Source: Dehalococcoidia bacterium (lineage in GTDB: Bacteria; Chloroflexota; Dehalococcoidia; Dehalococcoidales; UBA1222). From it: DNA of 12,593 nucleotides. The stretch spans positions 1-12,593 of the forward strand of contig WQTJ01000110.1 of assembly GCA_009786345.1 (NCBI GenBank), in the 5' to 3' direction. Shown piece after piece: positions 1-7,167 of this stretch (position 1 is its first letter; each line of letters opens with the position of its first letter). Position numbers and translations under genes: made by a program. Below the pieces are notes generated by a model. The model worked only from the letters and a program-made list of their open reading frames with translations. It searched no databases and was not told the origin of the DNA.

Positions 1-591
1 TCTGCTACTCTATTTATCAACATAACACTAACCGGCAGCACCAATACACGACCGCTGCGACGCAACGGTGCCCAAATAGGAGACCTCATTGCCTTAACAG
101 GGTATACAGGCATGGCAGCTGCCGGATTGCGCCTTATCAATAGCGGAAAAACTCCTTGTCAGGCAGATCAGCCTCTGCGTCAGGTTTTCTGGCAGCCTAA
201 CCCACGGCTAGAGGAAGGCACTGCTATACTAGAAACAGGTGCACACGCAGCCATTGACATAAGTGACGGGCTGGTGGCCGATTTGAAACATATTTGCTTC
301 GCCAGTGGTGTAAGTGCCCGCATAGACCTTTCCAAGCTGCCAATACATCCGGCATTGAAGGAATTCTTTAGCGCTGAAGCACTTGATCTAGCTCTGAGAG
401 GCGGAGAGGATTATGAGTTGTTGTTCACTGCCAATCCTAATATTATGTCACATATCATAAGCAGGCTGAAAACTCCTATTCACGTCATCGGCACTATTGA
501 AGCAGAAGAGATTGGCAAGATAAGGCTACTTAATAGTGACGGAAGCGAATATAAACTACAAACACCGGGATGGGATCACTTTGCCCAATAG
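1..591 (+). CDS. thiL: Thiamine-monophosphate kinase, 3' part (5' end outside window)
   Basis: ThiL phosphorylates thiamine monophosphate with ATP to give thiamine diphosphate, the last step of cofactor synthesis, in the cytoplasm. The frame is open from base 1 and ends with TAG at 589-591, so about 196 C-terminal codons are present and the N-terminal ATP/Mg part lies upstream of the window. Visible family signatures are the strand LFINITLTG near the edge, the glycine-rich LTGYTGMAAAGL, the ligand-binding motif DISDGLVADL, the RGGEDYELLFT block, and the usual end GWDHF. An internal ATG at 112 is a methionine inside this domain (just after LTGYTG) and is not the real start. The tsaE start region overlaps its last codons, so thiL is probably the upstream member of a co-transcribed and translationally coupled group. 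Identification is secure from the motifs. Confidence 0.93.
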   Translation, partial: SATLFINITLTGSTNTRPLRRNGAQIGDLIALTGYTGMAAAGLRLINSGKTPCQADQPLRQVFWQPNPRLEEGTAILETGAHAAIDISDGLVADLKHICFASGVSARIDLSKLPIHPALKEFFSAEALDLALRGGEDYELLFTANPNIMSHIISRLKTPIHVIGTIEAEEIGKIRLLNSDGSEYKLQTPGWDHFAQ

Positions 592-1075
592 CATTTTTAT
601 AACCAGCCATAGCCCAAGCCAAACGCACCAGCTGGGACTCATTATCGGCACACTATCACAACCAGGTGACATAGTTTTACTCAGTGGACCGTTAGGTGTA
701 GGCAAAACATGTTTGGCGCAAGGAATTGCCAAGGCTTTGGGCATACGCGAAGATACTGCCAGCCCATCATATGTACTAATGCGTGAGTTTTCCGGACGAA
801 TACCTCTGTATCACATGGATCTTTACCGGCTGGAATTTAACGAAATTAGCGAACTTGGGCTGGACGACTATCTCTACGGGCACGGCTTATGCGTCATAGA
901 ATGGGCAGAAAAAGGCCAATTCATCATGCCAGAACAGCACCTGCAATTAACGCTAGCCTATGATACAGACACAATCAGGCTGATCACAATTACCCATTGC
1001 GGGAAACGCTATACGGATATGGTCGAACACATATCACAGATTAACAACTTACCGGATAAAAAGGATTTAGCATAA
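581..1075 (+). CDS. tsaE: tRNA t6A37 threonylcarbamoyladenosine biosynthesis ATPase TsaE
   Basis: TsaE is the small P-loop ATPase that works with TsaB and TsaD to transfer threonylcarbamoyl to A37 of ANN-decoding tRNAs. With the TTG start at 581 the protein has 164 residues. Walker A is GPLGVGKT at about 36-43. SPSYVLMREF (61-70) and LYHMDLYRL (76-84) are the family blocks that follow, and the CVIEWAEK segment (104-111) carries the conserved Glu. The start is uncertain. A GTG at 536 would add 15 residues encoded entirely inside thiL, while the TTG at 581 puts the first beta-strand (SIFITSHS) where the family normally begins and leaves an 11-base overlap with thiL. The stop codon at 1073-1075 directly abuts the tsaB start codon, which indicates an operon with coupled translation. 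Confidence 0.92.
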   Translation: MPNSIFITSHSPSQTHQLGLIIGTLSQPGDIVLLSGPLGVGKTCLAQGIAKALGIREDTASPSYVLMREFSGRIPLYHMDLYRLEFNEISELGLDDYLYGHGLCVIEWAEKGQFIMPEQHLQLTLAYDTDTIRLITITHCGKRYTDMVEHISQINNLPDKKDLA

Positions 1076-2425
1076 ATGTATCTGGCAATTGATACTTCCA
1101 GCGAAAAAAGCGGTTTGGCATTAATTTATAACAGTCATATTACAGCAGAATTGAGCTGGATATGCGAACGCAACCATACAGTTGAGTTAATGCCGCACAT
1201 TGACGATATACTAAAGCAAAATCACCTGAACATTACAAATATACATGGCGTTATAGTAGCTCGCGGTCCCGGCAGCTTCAACGGACTGCGCGTAGGACTT
1301 GGCAGTGCCAAAGGGATTGCCTATGGGCTCAGCATGCCTATTGTTGGTATTAACACGCTGGAAGCCACCGCATACCAGTACGCAGACAACAGCCTACCAA
1401 TATGCGCCATTTTTCCAGCAGGACGCGGGGAAATCGCCTGCTCTATCTACCAACATCAAGGAAAATGGACATGCCTAACGCCAGAATACCTGACTACCCT
1501 AACAGAATTATATGAGCACATAACACAACCTACCATACTCGGAGGGGAAATTAACGCTGGCATAGCAGATGAGTTACGTAAGCAATTAGGCGATAAAGCT
1601 ATCTTTTGCGAAGCATCTTCCAGTCGCATAGCGGCACTGGCACTGCTAGGCGAAAAACGTTTTGCAACAGGCATGTCAGACATCGTAGCTGCCATACAGC
1701 CTTTATATCTACGCCACCCACATATCAGCCTGCCAAAGTCCAAAAGTGCTGGTGCAATAGCAACCAACACGAATATAGCCATCATATGGGATATTGACGG
1801 CACCATCGCAGACACAGCCGATTTACACTTCCTCGCTTGGCATACTGTGTTTGCTAAGCATAATATTGATTTCAGCCGCGAGGATTTCCGTAAAGACTTC
1901 GGCATGCGCAACGATTTAGTCCTTCAAAACTTTCTAGGAGAGAAAGCTGCAGAACAAGATATGAAAGCTATCAGCGAAGAGAAAAACCAAATTTATCGCG
2001 ACATTATACAACAAAATATCGTTCTACCCATGCCTGGTGCCACCGAGTTATTAGAGGCATTACATATACGTAGCATCCCTATGGCAGTGGCATCATCTTC
2101 TCCGCACCAGAACATCGAAATAGTTTTAGGAAAGCTTGGTATCAAACACATGTTCAAAGCTATCATCAGCGGAGAAGAGGTAAATTATGGCAAACCAAAC
2201 CCTGAAATCTATCACAAAGCAGCCGCTAAGCTGGGGATAGAAACCCGTCACTGCGTAGTTATTGAAGATGCTATAGGCGGTATAGCAGGTGCCTGCGCTG
2301 CTGGCATGCATTCAATCGGCATAGCCGCCAACCACTCCAAAGAAAGTCTTCAAGCAGCTGACATCGTGGTAGACACACTAAAACAAGTCCATATGTCCGA
2401 CATTGAAAAGCTGACGCAAAACTGA
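1076..2425 (+). CDS. tsaB: TsaB fused to a HAD-superfamily (beta-phosphoglucomutase-like) hydrolase
   Basis: This 449-residue protein holds two complete domains in one frame. Residues 1-215 are TsaB, the ASKHA-fold partner of TsaD in tRNA t6A synthesis: it starts MYLAIDTSSE, has the HTVELMPHIDDIL helix and GPGSFNGLRVG at 64-74. A short linker (about 216-232, rich in Ser, Lys and Ala) leads to a HAD subfamily IA domain at 233-449. All four HAD motifs are visible: DIDGT with Asp239 and Asp241, the Ser-rich ASSS at 339-342, Lys373 in GKPNPE, and Glu397-Asp398 in IEDAIGG. The HFLAWH segment after motif I resembles beta-phosphoglucomutase-type caps, but the substrate cannot be told from sequence. 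A bare TsaB has roughly 220-230 residues, so the second half is extra. Translation is coupled to tsaE (stop and start codons abut) with a weak AAGGA upstream. I recall a similarly described fused protein in Dehalococcoides but cannot verify it here. Confidence 0.92.
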   Translation: MYLAIDTSSEKSGLALIYNSHITAELSWICERNHTVELMPHIDDILKQNHLNITNIHGVIVARGPGSFNGLRVGLGSAKGIAYGLSMPIVGINTLEATAYQYADNSLPICAIFPAGRGEIACSIYQHQGKWTCLTPEYLTTLTELYEHITQPTILGGEINAGIADELRKQLGDKAIFCEASSSRIAALALLGEKRFATGMSDIVAAIQPLYLRHPHISLPKSKSAGAIATNTNIAIIWDIDGTIADTADLHFLAWHTVFAKHNIDFSREDFRKDFGMRNDLVLQNFLGEKAAEQDMKAISEEKNQIYRDIIQQNIVLPMPGATELLEALHIRSIPMAVASSSPHQNIEIVLGKLGIKHMFKAIISGEEVNYGKPNPEIYHKAAAKLGIETRHCVVIEDAIGGIAGACAAGMHSIGIAANHSKESLQAADIVVDTLKQVHMSDIEKLTQN

Positions 2426-2462
2426 GATACTAGCAAAGCGTAATATTAGGAGGAAATCGTTA

Positions 2463-2894
2463 ATGGAAAGATCATTAGTATTAGTCAAACCTGACGCCGT
2501 AGAACGCGGCTTAAGCGGAACTATTATCAGCAGGCTGGAAAATACCAAGGTAACACTGATTGCGCTCAAGATGCTACACATGGATCAAGCACTGGCAGAA
2601 CGGCACTACGCACCGCACAAAGAACGCTCTTTTTTCAATGACCTGATCAAATTCATTACATCTGGCCCCATTGTAGCGGCTGTGTTTGAAGGAGATAATG
2701 CCGTCAGCACCATTCGCACCGCTATGGGTGCTACAGACCCTGCTAAAGCTGCTGCAGGCAGCATCCGTCATGATTTCGGATTGGATATTGAACACAATGC
2801 TGTTCACGGCTCCGATTCAGTGCAAACAGCAGAGCATGAAATCCGTCTGTTCTTTACCGAAGCCGAGCTTATGCGCTACACACGCAAACAATAA
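2463..2894 (+). CDS. ndk: Nucleoside diphosphate kinase
   Basis: Ndk equilibrates nucleoside di- and triphosphates through a phosphohistidine intermediate in the cytoplasm. The 143-residue length is typical. It begins with the standard MERSLVLVKPDAVERG strand carrying Lys9, and the catalytic His is His115 in NAVHGSDS. ITSGPIVAAVFEG (65-77), MGATDPAKA (88-96) and IRHDFG (101-106) fit the family, although IRGDFG is more usual, so His103 replaces a common Gly. Start choice is firm: a strong AGGAGGA at 2448-2454 lies 8 bases before the ATG. The gene follows the tsaB-HAD stop by 37 bases, so read-through from the upstream operon is likely. No terminator is visible after it, and only 7 bases separate its stop from the 3' end of the convergent rsfS. 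Confidence 0.97.
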   Translation: MERSLVLVKPDAVERGLSGTIISRLENTKVTLIALKMLHMDQALAERHYAPHKERSFFNDLIKFITSGPIVAAVFEGDNAVSTIRTAMGATDPAKAAAGSIRHDFGLDIEHNAVHGSDSVQTAEHEIRLFFTEAELMRYTRKQ

Positions 2895-2901
2895 GCTAAA
2901 T

Positions 2902-3270
2902 CTAGGCTAAACGCACGATAGGGCGGGCGGTACTCCACATATCATCGAGTTTGTAGTAACCTCTTTCATTTGGGGCAAATATATGTACTACCACATCGCT
3001 GAAATCAAGTAGCAGCCATCCGGAAGCGGCTGTGCCTTCGCGACGCATAGGAGACATCCCTTTCTGTTTGAGAACATGCACTATCTCATCAGCTATGGCA
3101 TCCAGGTGACGGTTAGACTCACCATTTACCAGTACAAGATAATCCGCATAGCTACATAAGCCGCATGTATCAAGCAACACGATGTCGCTTGCCAGCTTGT
3201 CGCTGGCAACCTCTACCACAGCATGAGCCGTATCCAGCGCCCCAGAAAGAACAGCTTGGGATTTCTTCAT
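2902..3270 (-). CDS. rsfS: Ribosomal silencing factor RsfS (Iojap/DUF143 family)
   Basis: RsfS binds ribosomal protein uL14 on the 50S subunit and blocks subunit joining when cells are starved. The 122-residue protein matches the family along its length: DIVLLDTCGLCSYADYLVL, then NGESNRHLDAIADEI with the characteristic SNRH, then MRREG, then the core WLLLDFSDVVVHIF followed by a YYKLDDMW segment. Family members are usually about 100-130 residues, so it looks complete. The ATG at 3270-3268 has no Shine-Dalgarno. Instead an extended -10 element ends just 6 bases upstream, which suggests a leaderless mRNA. The gene is divergent from the endonuclease IV-like gene and convergent with ndk. Confidence 0.95.
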   Translation of the reverse strand: MKKSQAVLSGALDTAHAVVEVASDKLASDIVLLDTCGLCSYADYLVLVNGESNRHLDAIADEIVHVLKQKGMSPMRREGTAASGWLLLDFSDVVVHIFAPNERGYYKLDDMWSTARPIVRLA

Positions 3271-3276
3271 AACTCA

Positions 3277-3285
3277 ATTATAACA
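3277..3285 (-). promoter_or_regulatory. Extended -10 promoter for rsfS, placed for leaderless transcription
   Basis: Read on the minus strand the sequence is TGTTATAAT, a perfect extended -10 (TG, one base, TATAAT). Six bases lie between it and the rsfS ATG, so a start site the usual 6-7 bases downstream would fall on or beside the A of the start codon. I see no good -35 at 16-18 bases upstream, which is common for extended -10 promoters. No Shine-Dalgarno fits in the remaining space. This is sequence inference; no transcript data are available. Confidence 0.65.
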
Positions 3286-3423
3286 TAACATCAATAGGCT
3301 TCTGGTAAAACTACCATATCCAAAACCAGCGTGTAAAATAATGTTCTTCGTCGCAGTGATTTGAGCAGCAAGTTCTGAACCGCAATCATTTAGATATTAA
3401 GCTCTCTTAATTTCACTCATAAC

Positions 3424-3432
3424 TGCTATAAT
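3424..3432 (+). promoter_or_regulatory. Extended -10 promoter for the endonuclease IV-like gene, near-leaderless
   Basis: TGCTATAAT is a perfect extended -10. It is followed by 8 bases (TAGAAACT) and then the ATG at 3441, so transcription would start within about two bases of the start codon. No Shine-Dalgarno is present and no recognisable -35 lies at the right distance. Together with the rsfS promoter it defines a divergent promoter pair in the 170-base gap at 3271-3440, in which I see no gene. Confidence 0.62.
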
Positions 3433-3440
3433 TAGAAACT

Positions 3441-4295
3441 ATGGCAAAACTACTTTTCGGCACTGCCGGTATTCCGCTCAGCACATGGCCGCAGGAAACA
3501 GGCGAAGGCATCCGGCGCGTAGCAGCACTGGGGCTGGATTGTATGGAGCTTGAGTTCGTACAAGGCATTTATCTCAATGAAGCCCAAGCTAAAGTCATAT
3601 CCTGCATCTCTCGCAACAATAACGTCTCAATTTCCGCCCATGCCCCTTACTACCTAAACTTTAACGCCCACGAAAGCCATAAATTGCACGCCAGCCAAGG
3701 TATGCTGTACAAAGCAGCCCATATCGCCTCTTTGTGCGGAGCTAAAAATGTGGTGTTCCACCCAGGTTTTTACCTTGGGGATTCGTCCGAGAAAGCCAGT
3801 CAATGCGTACAGGCTGCACTCGGCAAAGTAGTGGAAAAATTGAAAGCTGATATGGACAATATAACACTGCGGCCCGAAAGTGCTGGTAAACCAACACAGT
3901 TCGGCAGTATAGACGAGTTAATACAGCTTTCCTGCTCACTTGAAAACGTTGCTCCATGTATTGATTTCGCCCACTGGCATGCGCGCACAGGAAATAATAA
4001 TTCATACGGAGAATTCTGTGGATTGTTGGATGATTTACGCAAAAATTTAGGCGAAGCGGCGTTGTCTGACATGCACATACATATTTCAGGTATCGAGTAC
4101 GGCAAAAGCGGGGAGAAAAAGCATTTGCCTCTCACCTCATCCGATTTACGCTATGAAGACTTATTACGTGCCTTAAAAGACTATAGCGTTGGTGGCTGTG
4201 TTATCTGCGAAAGCCCCACCCGTGAAGAAGATGCTCTTCTGCTGAAAGAAATCTATCAAAAATTTAGCCTACCCCCAAATACCCAATATAACTAA
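3441..4295 (+). CDS. nfo: Endonuclease IV-like AP endonuclease (TIM-barrel, Nfo family)
   Basis: Endonuclease IV cleaves the DNA backbone 5' of abasic sites in base excision repair, using a trinuclear zinc centre in an eight-stranded TIM barrel. The 284-residue length fits. The start LLFGTAGIPLS resembles archaeal-type members. Likely metal ligands by motif position are His67 (ISAHAPYYLN), His107 (NVVFHPG), Glu146 (RPESAGK), Asp175 and His178 (CIDFAHWH), His212 (MHIH), His228 (KKHLPL) and Glu257 (ICESP). The Asp-x-His pair of the E. coli enzyme appears here as Lys226-x-His228, so one aspartate ligand seems to be absent. The gene is probably transcribed alone from the extended -10 just upstream. 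Its last 27 bases overlap the 3' end of the transporter gene on the other strand. An alternative is a related xylose isomerase-like barrel with another function, but the HAP, HPG and ES motifs favour Nfo. Confidence 0.86.
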   Translation: MAKLLFGTAGIPLSTWPQETGEGIRRVAALGLDCMELEFVQGIYLNEAQAKVISCISRNNNVSISAHAPYYLNFNAHESHKLHASQGMLYKAAHIASLCGAKNVVFHPGFYLGDSSEKASQCVQAALGKVVEKLKADMDNITLRPESAGKPTQFGSIDELIQLSCSLENVAPCIDFAHWHARTGNNNSYGEFCGLLDDLRKNLGEAALSDMHIHISGIEYGKSGEKKHLPLTSSDLRYEDLLRALKDYSVGGCVICESPTREEDALLLKEIYQKFSLPPNTQYN

Positions 4296-5105
4296 ACGTG
4301 CCCCAGCTAAAACCAGCGCCAGAACCAATAGCCGCACCAGCATCAACCCTTTAATTTTAGGTGACAGCCACGCTCCTATCTGTGCTCCTGGTATTACCCC
4401 GAGTGCTATCCATAGCAATATTTGCCAGCTTTGAGCATAAGTGCCAGCAGTAGCATGCGTTAGCGTACCTGTAAGGCCTGTAAAAACCAGCATGAAATGC
4501 GATGTAGCAGTAGCAATATGCACAGGAAAGTGTAGCACATAAAGCAGCATGGGCATGTGAATAATACCGCCGCCAATACCAAGCAACCCGGCGATAAATC
4601 CCACGAAAAAGCTAAGTGCCATGCCAAGCGGACGGTTACAGTTATAGCTGAAGTTTTTGCCAGAACGATCTACAACAACGCAATTGGACTGGGCAGAAGA
4701 CGCAGAAGGCTGTTTGGTTTTGGGGCGCAGCCAAATAATAGCCGAGAAAATTAACAGCATAATCCCAAAGATGATGGAAAACATCTGTTGAGGGATATAA
4801 CTCAGAGTCCACACGCCAATAATAGTGCCGGGGATAGTAGCTATAGCAAAATAGATGCCATTGCGATAGTCAATGCGCTTCTGGCGCGCATAAGCCAGTG
4901 TGCCAGAAAGCGCATTGAGAAACACCACCCCCATAGTAATACTGGTCAATACCTGCGGGTCAGCTTGCGGATAAAGCAGTAACAGCACAGGAGTAAGCAC
5001 CACCGCACCACCAATGCCAACCAGCGTGCCATAGCTACCGGCAAAAAATCCCAGACCCACCAGCAGCAATATCAAAGGAAACCCTTGGATAAAAGAATCA
5101 CCCAT
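4269..5105 (-). CDS. TSUP-family (TauE/SafE) membrane transporter
   Basis: This 278-residue integral membrane protein belongs to the TSUP family, whose members move sulfite, sulfoacetate, sulfonates or other organic anions across the cytoplasmic membrane. The family's internal duplication is clear: the first half carries GTLVGIGGAVVLTPVLLLLY (26-45) and the second GLLGIGGGIIHMPMLLYVL (173-191), each at the start of a four-helix set. Hydrophobic stretches fit about eight membrane helices (near 10-30, 33-45, 55-73, 84-102, 109-126, 161-180, 205-222, 228-270), with a polar loop at about 127-158 between the halves. The substrate cannot be assigned, since no sulfur metabolism gene is adjacent. The ATG at 5105-5103 has no evident Shine-Dalgarno. 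The gene is divergent from ftsH across a 175-base gap. Confidence 0.88.
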   Translation of the reverse strand: MGDSFIQGFPLILLLVGLGFFAGSYGTLVGIGGAVVLTPVLLLLYPQADPQVLTSITMGVVFLNALSGTLAYARQKRIDYRNGIYFAIATIPGTIIGVWTLSYIPQQMFSIIFGIMLLIFSAIIWLRPKTKQPSASSAQSNCVVVDRSGKNFSYNCNRPLGMALSFFVGFIAGLLGIGGGIIHMPMLLYVLHFPVHIATATSHFMLVFTGLTGTLTHATAGTYAQSWQILLWIALGVIPGAQIGAWLSPKIKGLMLVRLLVLALVLAGARLVILGIWG

Positions 5106-5126
5106 AAACGTGCAAGTTTAACACAC

Positions 5127-5132
5127 ATTATA
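5127..5132 (-). promoter_or_regulatory. Possible -10 element for the TSUP transporter gene
   Basis: A perfect TATAAT on the minus strand lies 21 bases before the transporter ATG, in an AT-rich context. It lacks the TG extension seen at other promoters here, and no clear -35 is found at 15-18 bases, so the call is weak. The rest of the divergent gap 5106-5280 holds the ftsH promoter and no gene. Confidence 0.4.
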
Positions 5133-5241
5133 TTTTAGAATAGCAATCAGTTGTATATTAAACTATAAACGATAGGCTGCGCAATCACATGTTACTTAGA
5201 CAACAATTCCATAGTAATTTTGTTTAGCTAAAACACTTTTG

Positions 5242-5250
5242 TGTTATACT
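5242..5250 (+). promoter_or_regulatory. Extended -10 promoter for ftsH
   Basis: TGTTATACT is a one-mismatch extended -10 (the hexamer is TATACT). The start site would fall near 5257, giving a leader of about 24 bases that contains AGGAG at 5268-5272, 8 bases before the ftsH ATG at 5281. A TTGTTT at 5220-5225 could act as a poor -35 but the spacing of 19 is long. A short inverted repeat, AACAC then TTTT then GTGTT (5232-5245), overlaps the TG extension and could be an operator. Confidence 0.6.
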
Positions 5251-5280
5251 GTGTAAGAGCAATAAATAGGAGCCTTTTCC

Positions 5281-7089
5281 ATGAAAATCAACTTGAAACG
5301 TAACGTAATCATATACGCTATCATAATTGTGTTAGCCATTGTTTTTTTTACAGTTGTGGTACGAGAAAGATCTCCCAAACCTGAAAGTATTCTTCTGTCG
5401 CAAATGGTTGAGATGGTGCAAGCAAACGAAATCGAGACTATTGATCTTAACGGCAATACCATTAACATCACCGGAACCGATGGCAAGAGTTATGTCACCA
5501 CAAAGGCAAACAATGACAGTATCTACGATATCATTCCAAATATAAATGATACAGACATTAAATGGAAAGTAAACCCACCTTCCGGTATTGACTGGGGCAG
5601 CATACTGGGAATGGTAATCCCTTTCCTTTTCTTTGGTATCTTCATCTTGTTCATGTTTAATCAAGCACGCGGGGCCAACAACCAAGCCATGAGTTTCGGC
5701 CGTTCGCGCGCACGTCTTTTCAGCCCTGATAAACCTACGGTAACATTTGAAGATATAGCTGGAGTAGACGAAGCTAAACAAGACTTACGCGAGATAGTGG
5801 ATTTTCTCAAGTCACGCGAAAAGTTCAAAGCACTTGGAGCACGTATACCCAAAGGTGTACTGCTCATCGGGCCACCAGGCACTGGCAAAACACTGATGGC
5901 TCGTGCTGTGTCTGGTGAAGCTGGCGTGCCTTTCTTCTCCATAAGCGGTTCAGAATTTGTGGAGATGTTCGTCGGCATAGGTGCTTCCCGTGTGCGCGAC
6001 CTCTTTGATCAAGCTAAACGTAATGCACCCTGCATTATATTCATAGATGAAATTGATGCCGTAGGACGCCAACGCGGGGCAGGTCTAGGGGGCGGGCATG
6101 ACGAACGCGAGCAGACTCTCAACCAAATTTTAGTTGAGATGGATGGCTTTGATACCAATGTTAGTGTTATCGTAATGGCTGCTACCAACCGTCCGGATAT
6201 TCTTGATCCAGCTCTGTTGCGCCCCGGACGCTTTGACCGCCGTGTAGTGCTGGATCGTCCTGACGTTATAGGACGTACCGCCATCCTCAAAGTCCATACC
6301 AACGGCAAACCGATATCGCCAGATGTCAACTTGGAAATCATAGCCAAACTCACAGCTGGTTTTTCAGGCGCTGACCTATCGAATTTGGTAAACGAAGCTG
6401 CTATTCTGGCAGCACGACATGACAAACAAATCATTGAAATGACAGAGCTTGAAGATAGTATTGATCGTGTGTTGATGGGCCCAGAGCGTAAGAGCCGGCG
6501 TATGACTCCCAAAGAAAAGGAGCTTACAGCTTATCATGAAGCTGGTCACGCACTGGTAGGCCACATGCTAAAAAATCTAGAACCTATCCGCAAGGTAACT
6601 ATTATCCCGCGTGGCTTAGCTGGCGGTTACACAAAGCCATTGGTAGAGGATAAGCTTTATCATACCCGCTCATATATTGAAGATACGCTCGCCATGTACA
6701 TGGGCGGACGTGTCGCCGAAGAACTGGCATTCAACGAAATGTCTACAGGCGCTTCACAAGATATTAAGGAAGCCACTGACTTGGCACGACGCATGGTAAC
6801 CAACTACGGCATGAGCGATCTGCTCGGTCCGCGAACTTTCGGACAGAAAGAAGAAATGGTATTTTTGGGGCGTGAAATCACTGAGCAGCGCGACTATGGC
6901 GACAAGGTCGCCGACCAGATTGATGCCGAAGTCAACCGCATCATCAGCCAAGCCCATGATAAAGCAGAAAAGTTACTGGCAGAAAACCGGGCAAAACTAA
7001 ATCAGCTGGCAAAAGAGTTGCTGGATAAAGAAACTCTTGAAGGCTCAGAGCTTGATGCCATATTCGGCACCAAAAAAGTGGGTGGCTAA
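5281..7089 (+). CDS. ftsH: ATP-dependent zinc metalloprotease FtsH
   Basis: FtsH is the membrane-anchored AAA+ protease that extracts and degrades misfolded or regulatory membrane and cytosolic proteins. All parts are visible in 602 residues. There are two membrane helices (about 9-27 and 108-126) flanking an extracytoplasmic segment of about 80 residues. The AAA+ module has Walker A GPPGTGKT at 197-204, the pore motif with FVG at 229-232, Walker B IIFIDEID at 252-259, and the second region of homology with RPGRFDRR at 314-321. The M41 protease site is HEAGH at 419-423 with the third zinc ligand Asp494 in STGASQDI. A charged, helical C-terminus (about 545-585) ends in a short tail. Start choice is supported by AGGAG 8 bases upstream. 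It appears to be a single-gene unit bounded by its own promoter and a hairpin terminator. Confidence 0.98.
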   Translation: MKINLKRNVIIYAIIIVLAIVFFTVVVRERSPKPESILLSQMVEMVQANEIETIDLNGNTINITGTDGKSYVTTKANNDSIYDIIPNINDTDIKWKVNPPSGIDWGSILGMVIPFLFFGIFILFMFNQARGANNQAMSFGRSRARLFSPDKPTVTFEDIAGVDEAKQDLREIVDFLKSREKFKALGARIPKGVLLIGPPGTGKTLMARAVSGEAGVPFFSISGSEFVEMFVGIGASRVRDLFDQAKRNAPCIIFIDEIDAVGRQRGAGLGGGHDEREQTLNQILVEMDGFDTNVSVIVMAATNRPDILDPALLRPGRFDRRVVLDRPDVIGRTAILKVHTNGKPISPDVNLEIIAKLTAGFSGADLSNLVNEAAILAARHDKQIIEMTELEDSIDRVLMGPERKSRRMTPKEKELTAYHEAGHALVGHMLKNLEPIRKVTIIPRGLAGGYTKPLVEDKLYHTRSYIEDTLAMYMGGRVAEELAFNEMSTGASQDIKEATDLARRMVTNYGMSDLLGPRTFGQKEEMVFLGREITEQRDYGDKVADQIDAEVNRIISQAHDKAEKLLAENRAKLNQLAKELLDKETLEGSELDAIFGTKKVGG

Positions 7090-7121
7090 AAACATCTGTT
7101 GCTTAAGATATAAACCAATAA

Positions 7122-7149
7122 GGGGATGGCACTAAATCATCCCCCTTTT
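7122..7149 (+). terminator. Probable rho-independent terminator between ftsH and the polyprenyl synthase gene
   Basis: GGGGATG at 7122-7128 pairs perfectly with CATCCCC at 7138-7144 around a 9-base loop. A further C and TTTT follow on the plus strand, and flanking AA/TT can extend the stem with one bulged C. It lies 33 bases after the ftsH stop, between two convergent genes. The T-tract is short, so it may be modest in strength. On the minus strand the hairpin is followed by a mixed TTATTGG sequence, so two-way action is possible but weak. Confidence 0.65.
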
Positions 7150-7167
7150 GTATGTTTGCAAAACCAT

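Noticed and set aside
536..580. GTG at 536 as the tsaE start
   Set aside because: It would place 15 extra residues inside thiL coding sequence with no family similarity. The TTG at 581 fits the family N-terminus better, though this is not proven.
112..591. thiL beginning at the ATG at 112
   Set aside because: The upstream frame is open to base 1 and encodes recognisable ThiL sequence (LFINITLTG), so this ATG is an internal methionine and the gene is cut by the window edge.
1456..1911. Minus-strand 151-codon open frame across the TsaB-HAD junction
   Set aside because: It lies wholly antisense to the fused tsaB-HAD gene, has no Shine-Dalgarno or promoter, and its translation has low-complexity, shadow-like composition. 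The plus-strand protein has intact motifs on both sides.
3303..3316. TGGTA-AAAC-TACCA inverted repeat upstream of rsfS
   Set aside because: Arms of only five bases in AT-rich intergenic DNA are expected by chance. It has no T-tract and lies upstream of both divergent promoters without a clear role.
5332..5781. Minus-strand 149-codon open frame over the ftsH N-terminal region
   Set aside because: It is antisense to an unambiguous FtsH and resembles no known protein, so it is best explained as chance.
6009..6512. Minus-strand 167-codon open frame inside ftsH
   Set aside because: It is fully antisense to the AAA+ core of ftsH, and the translation is rich in Arg and Ser as expected from mirrored codons. 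No initiation signals are present.
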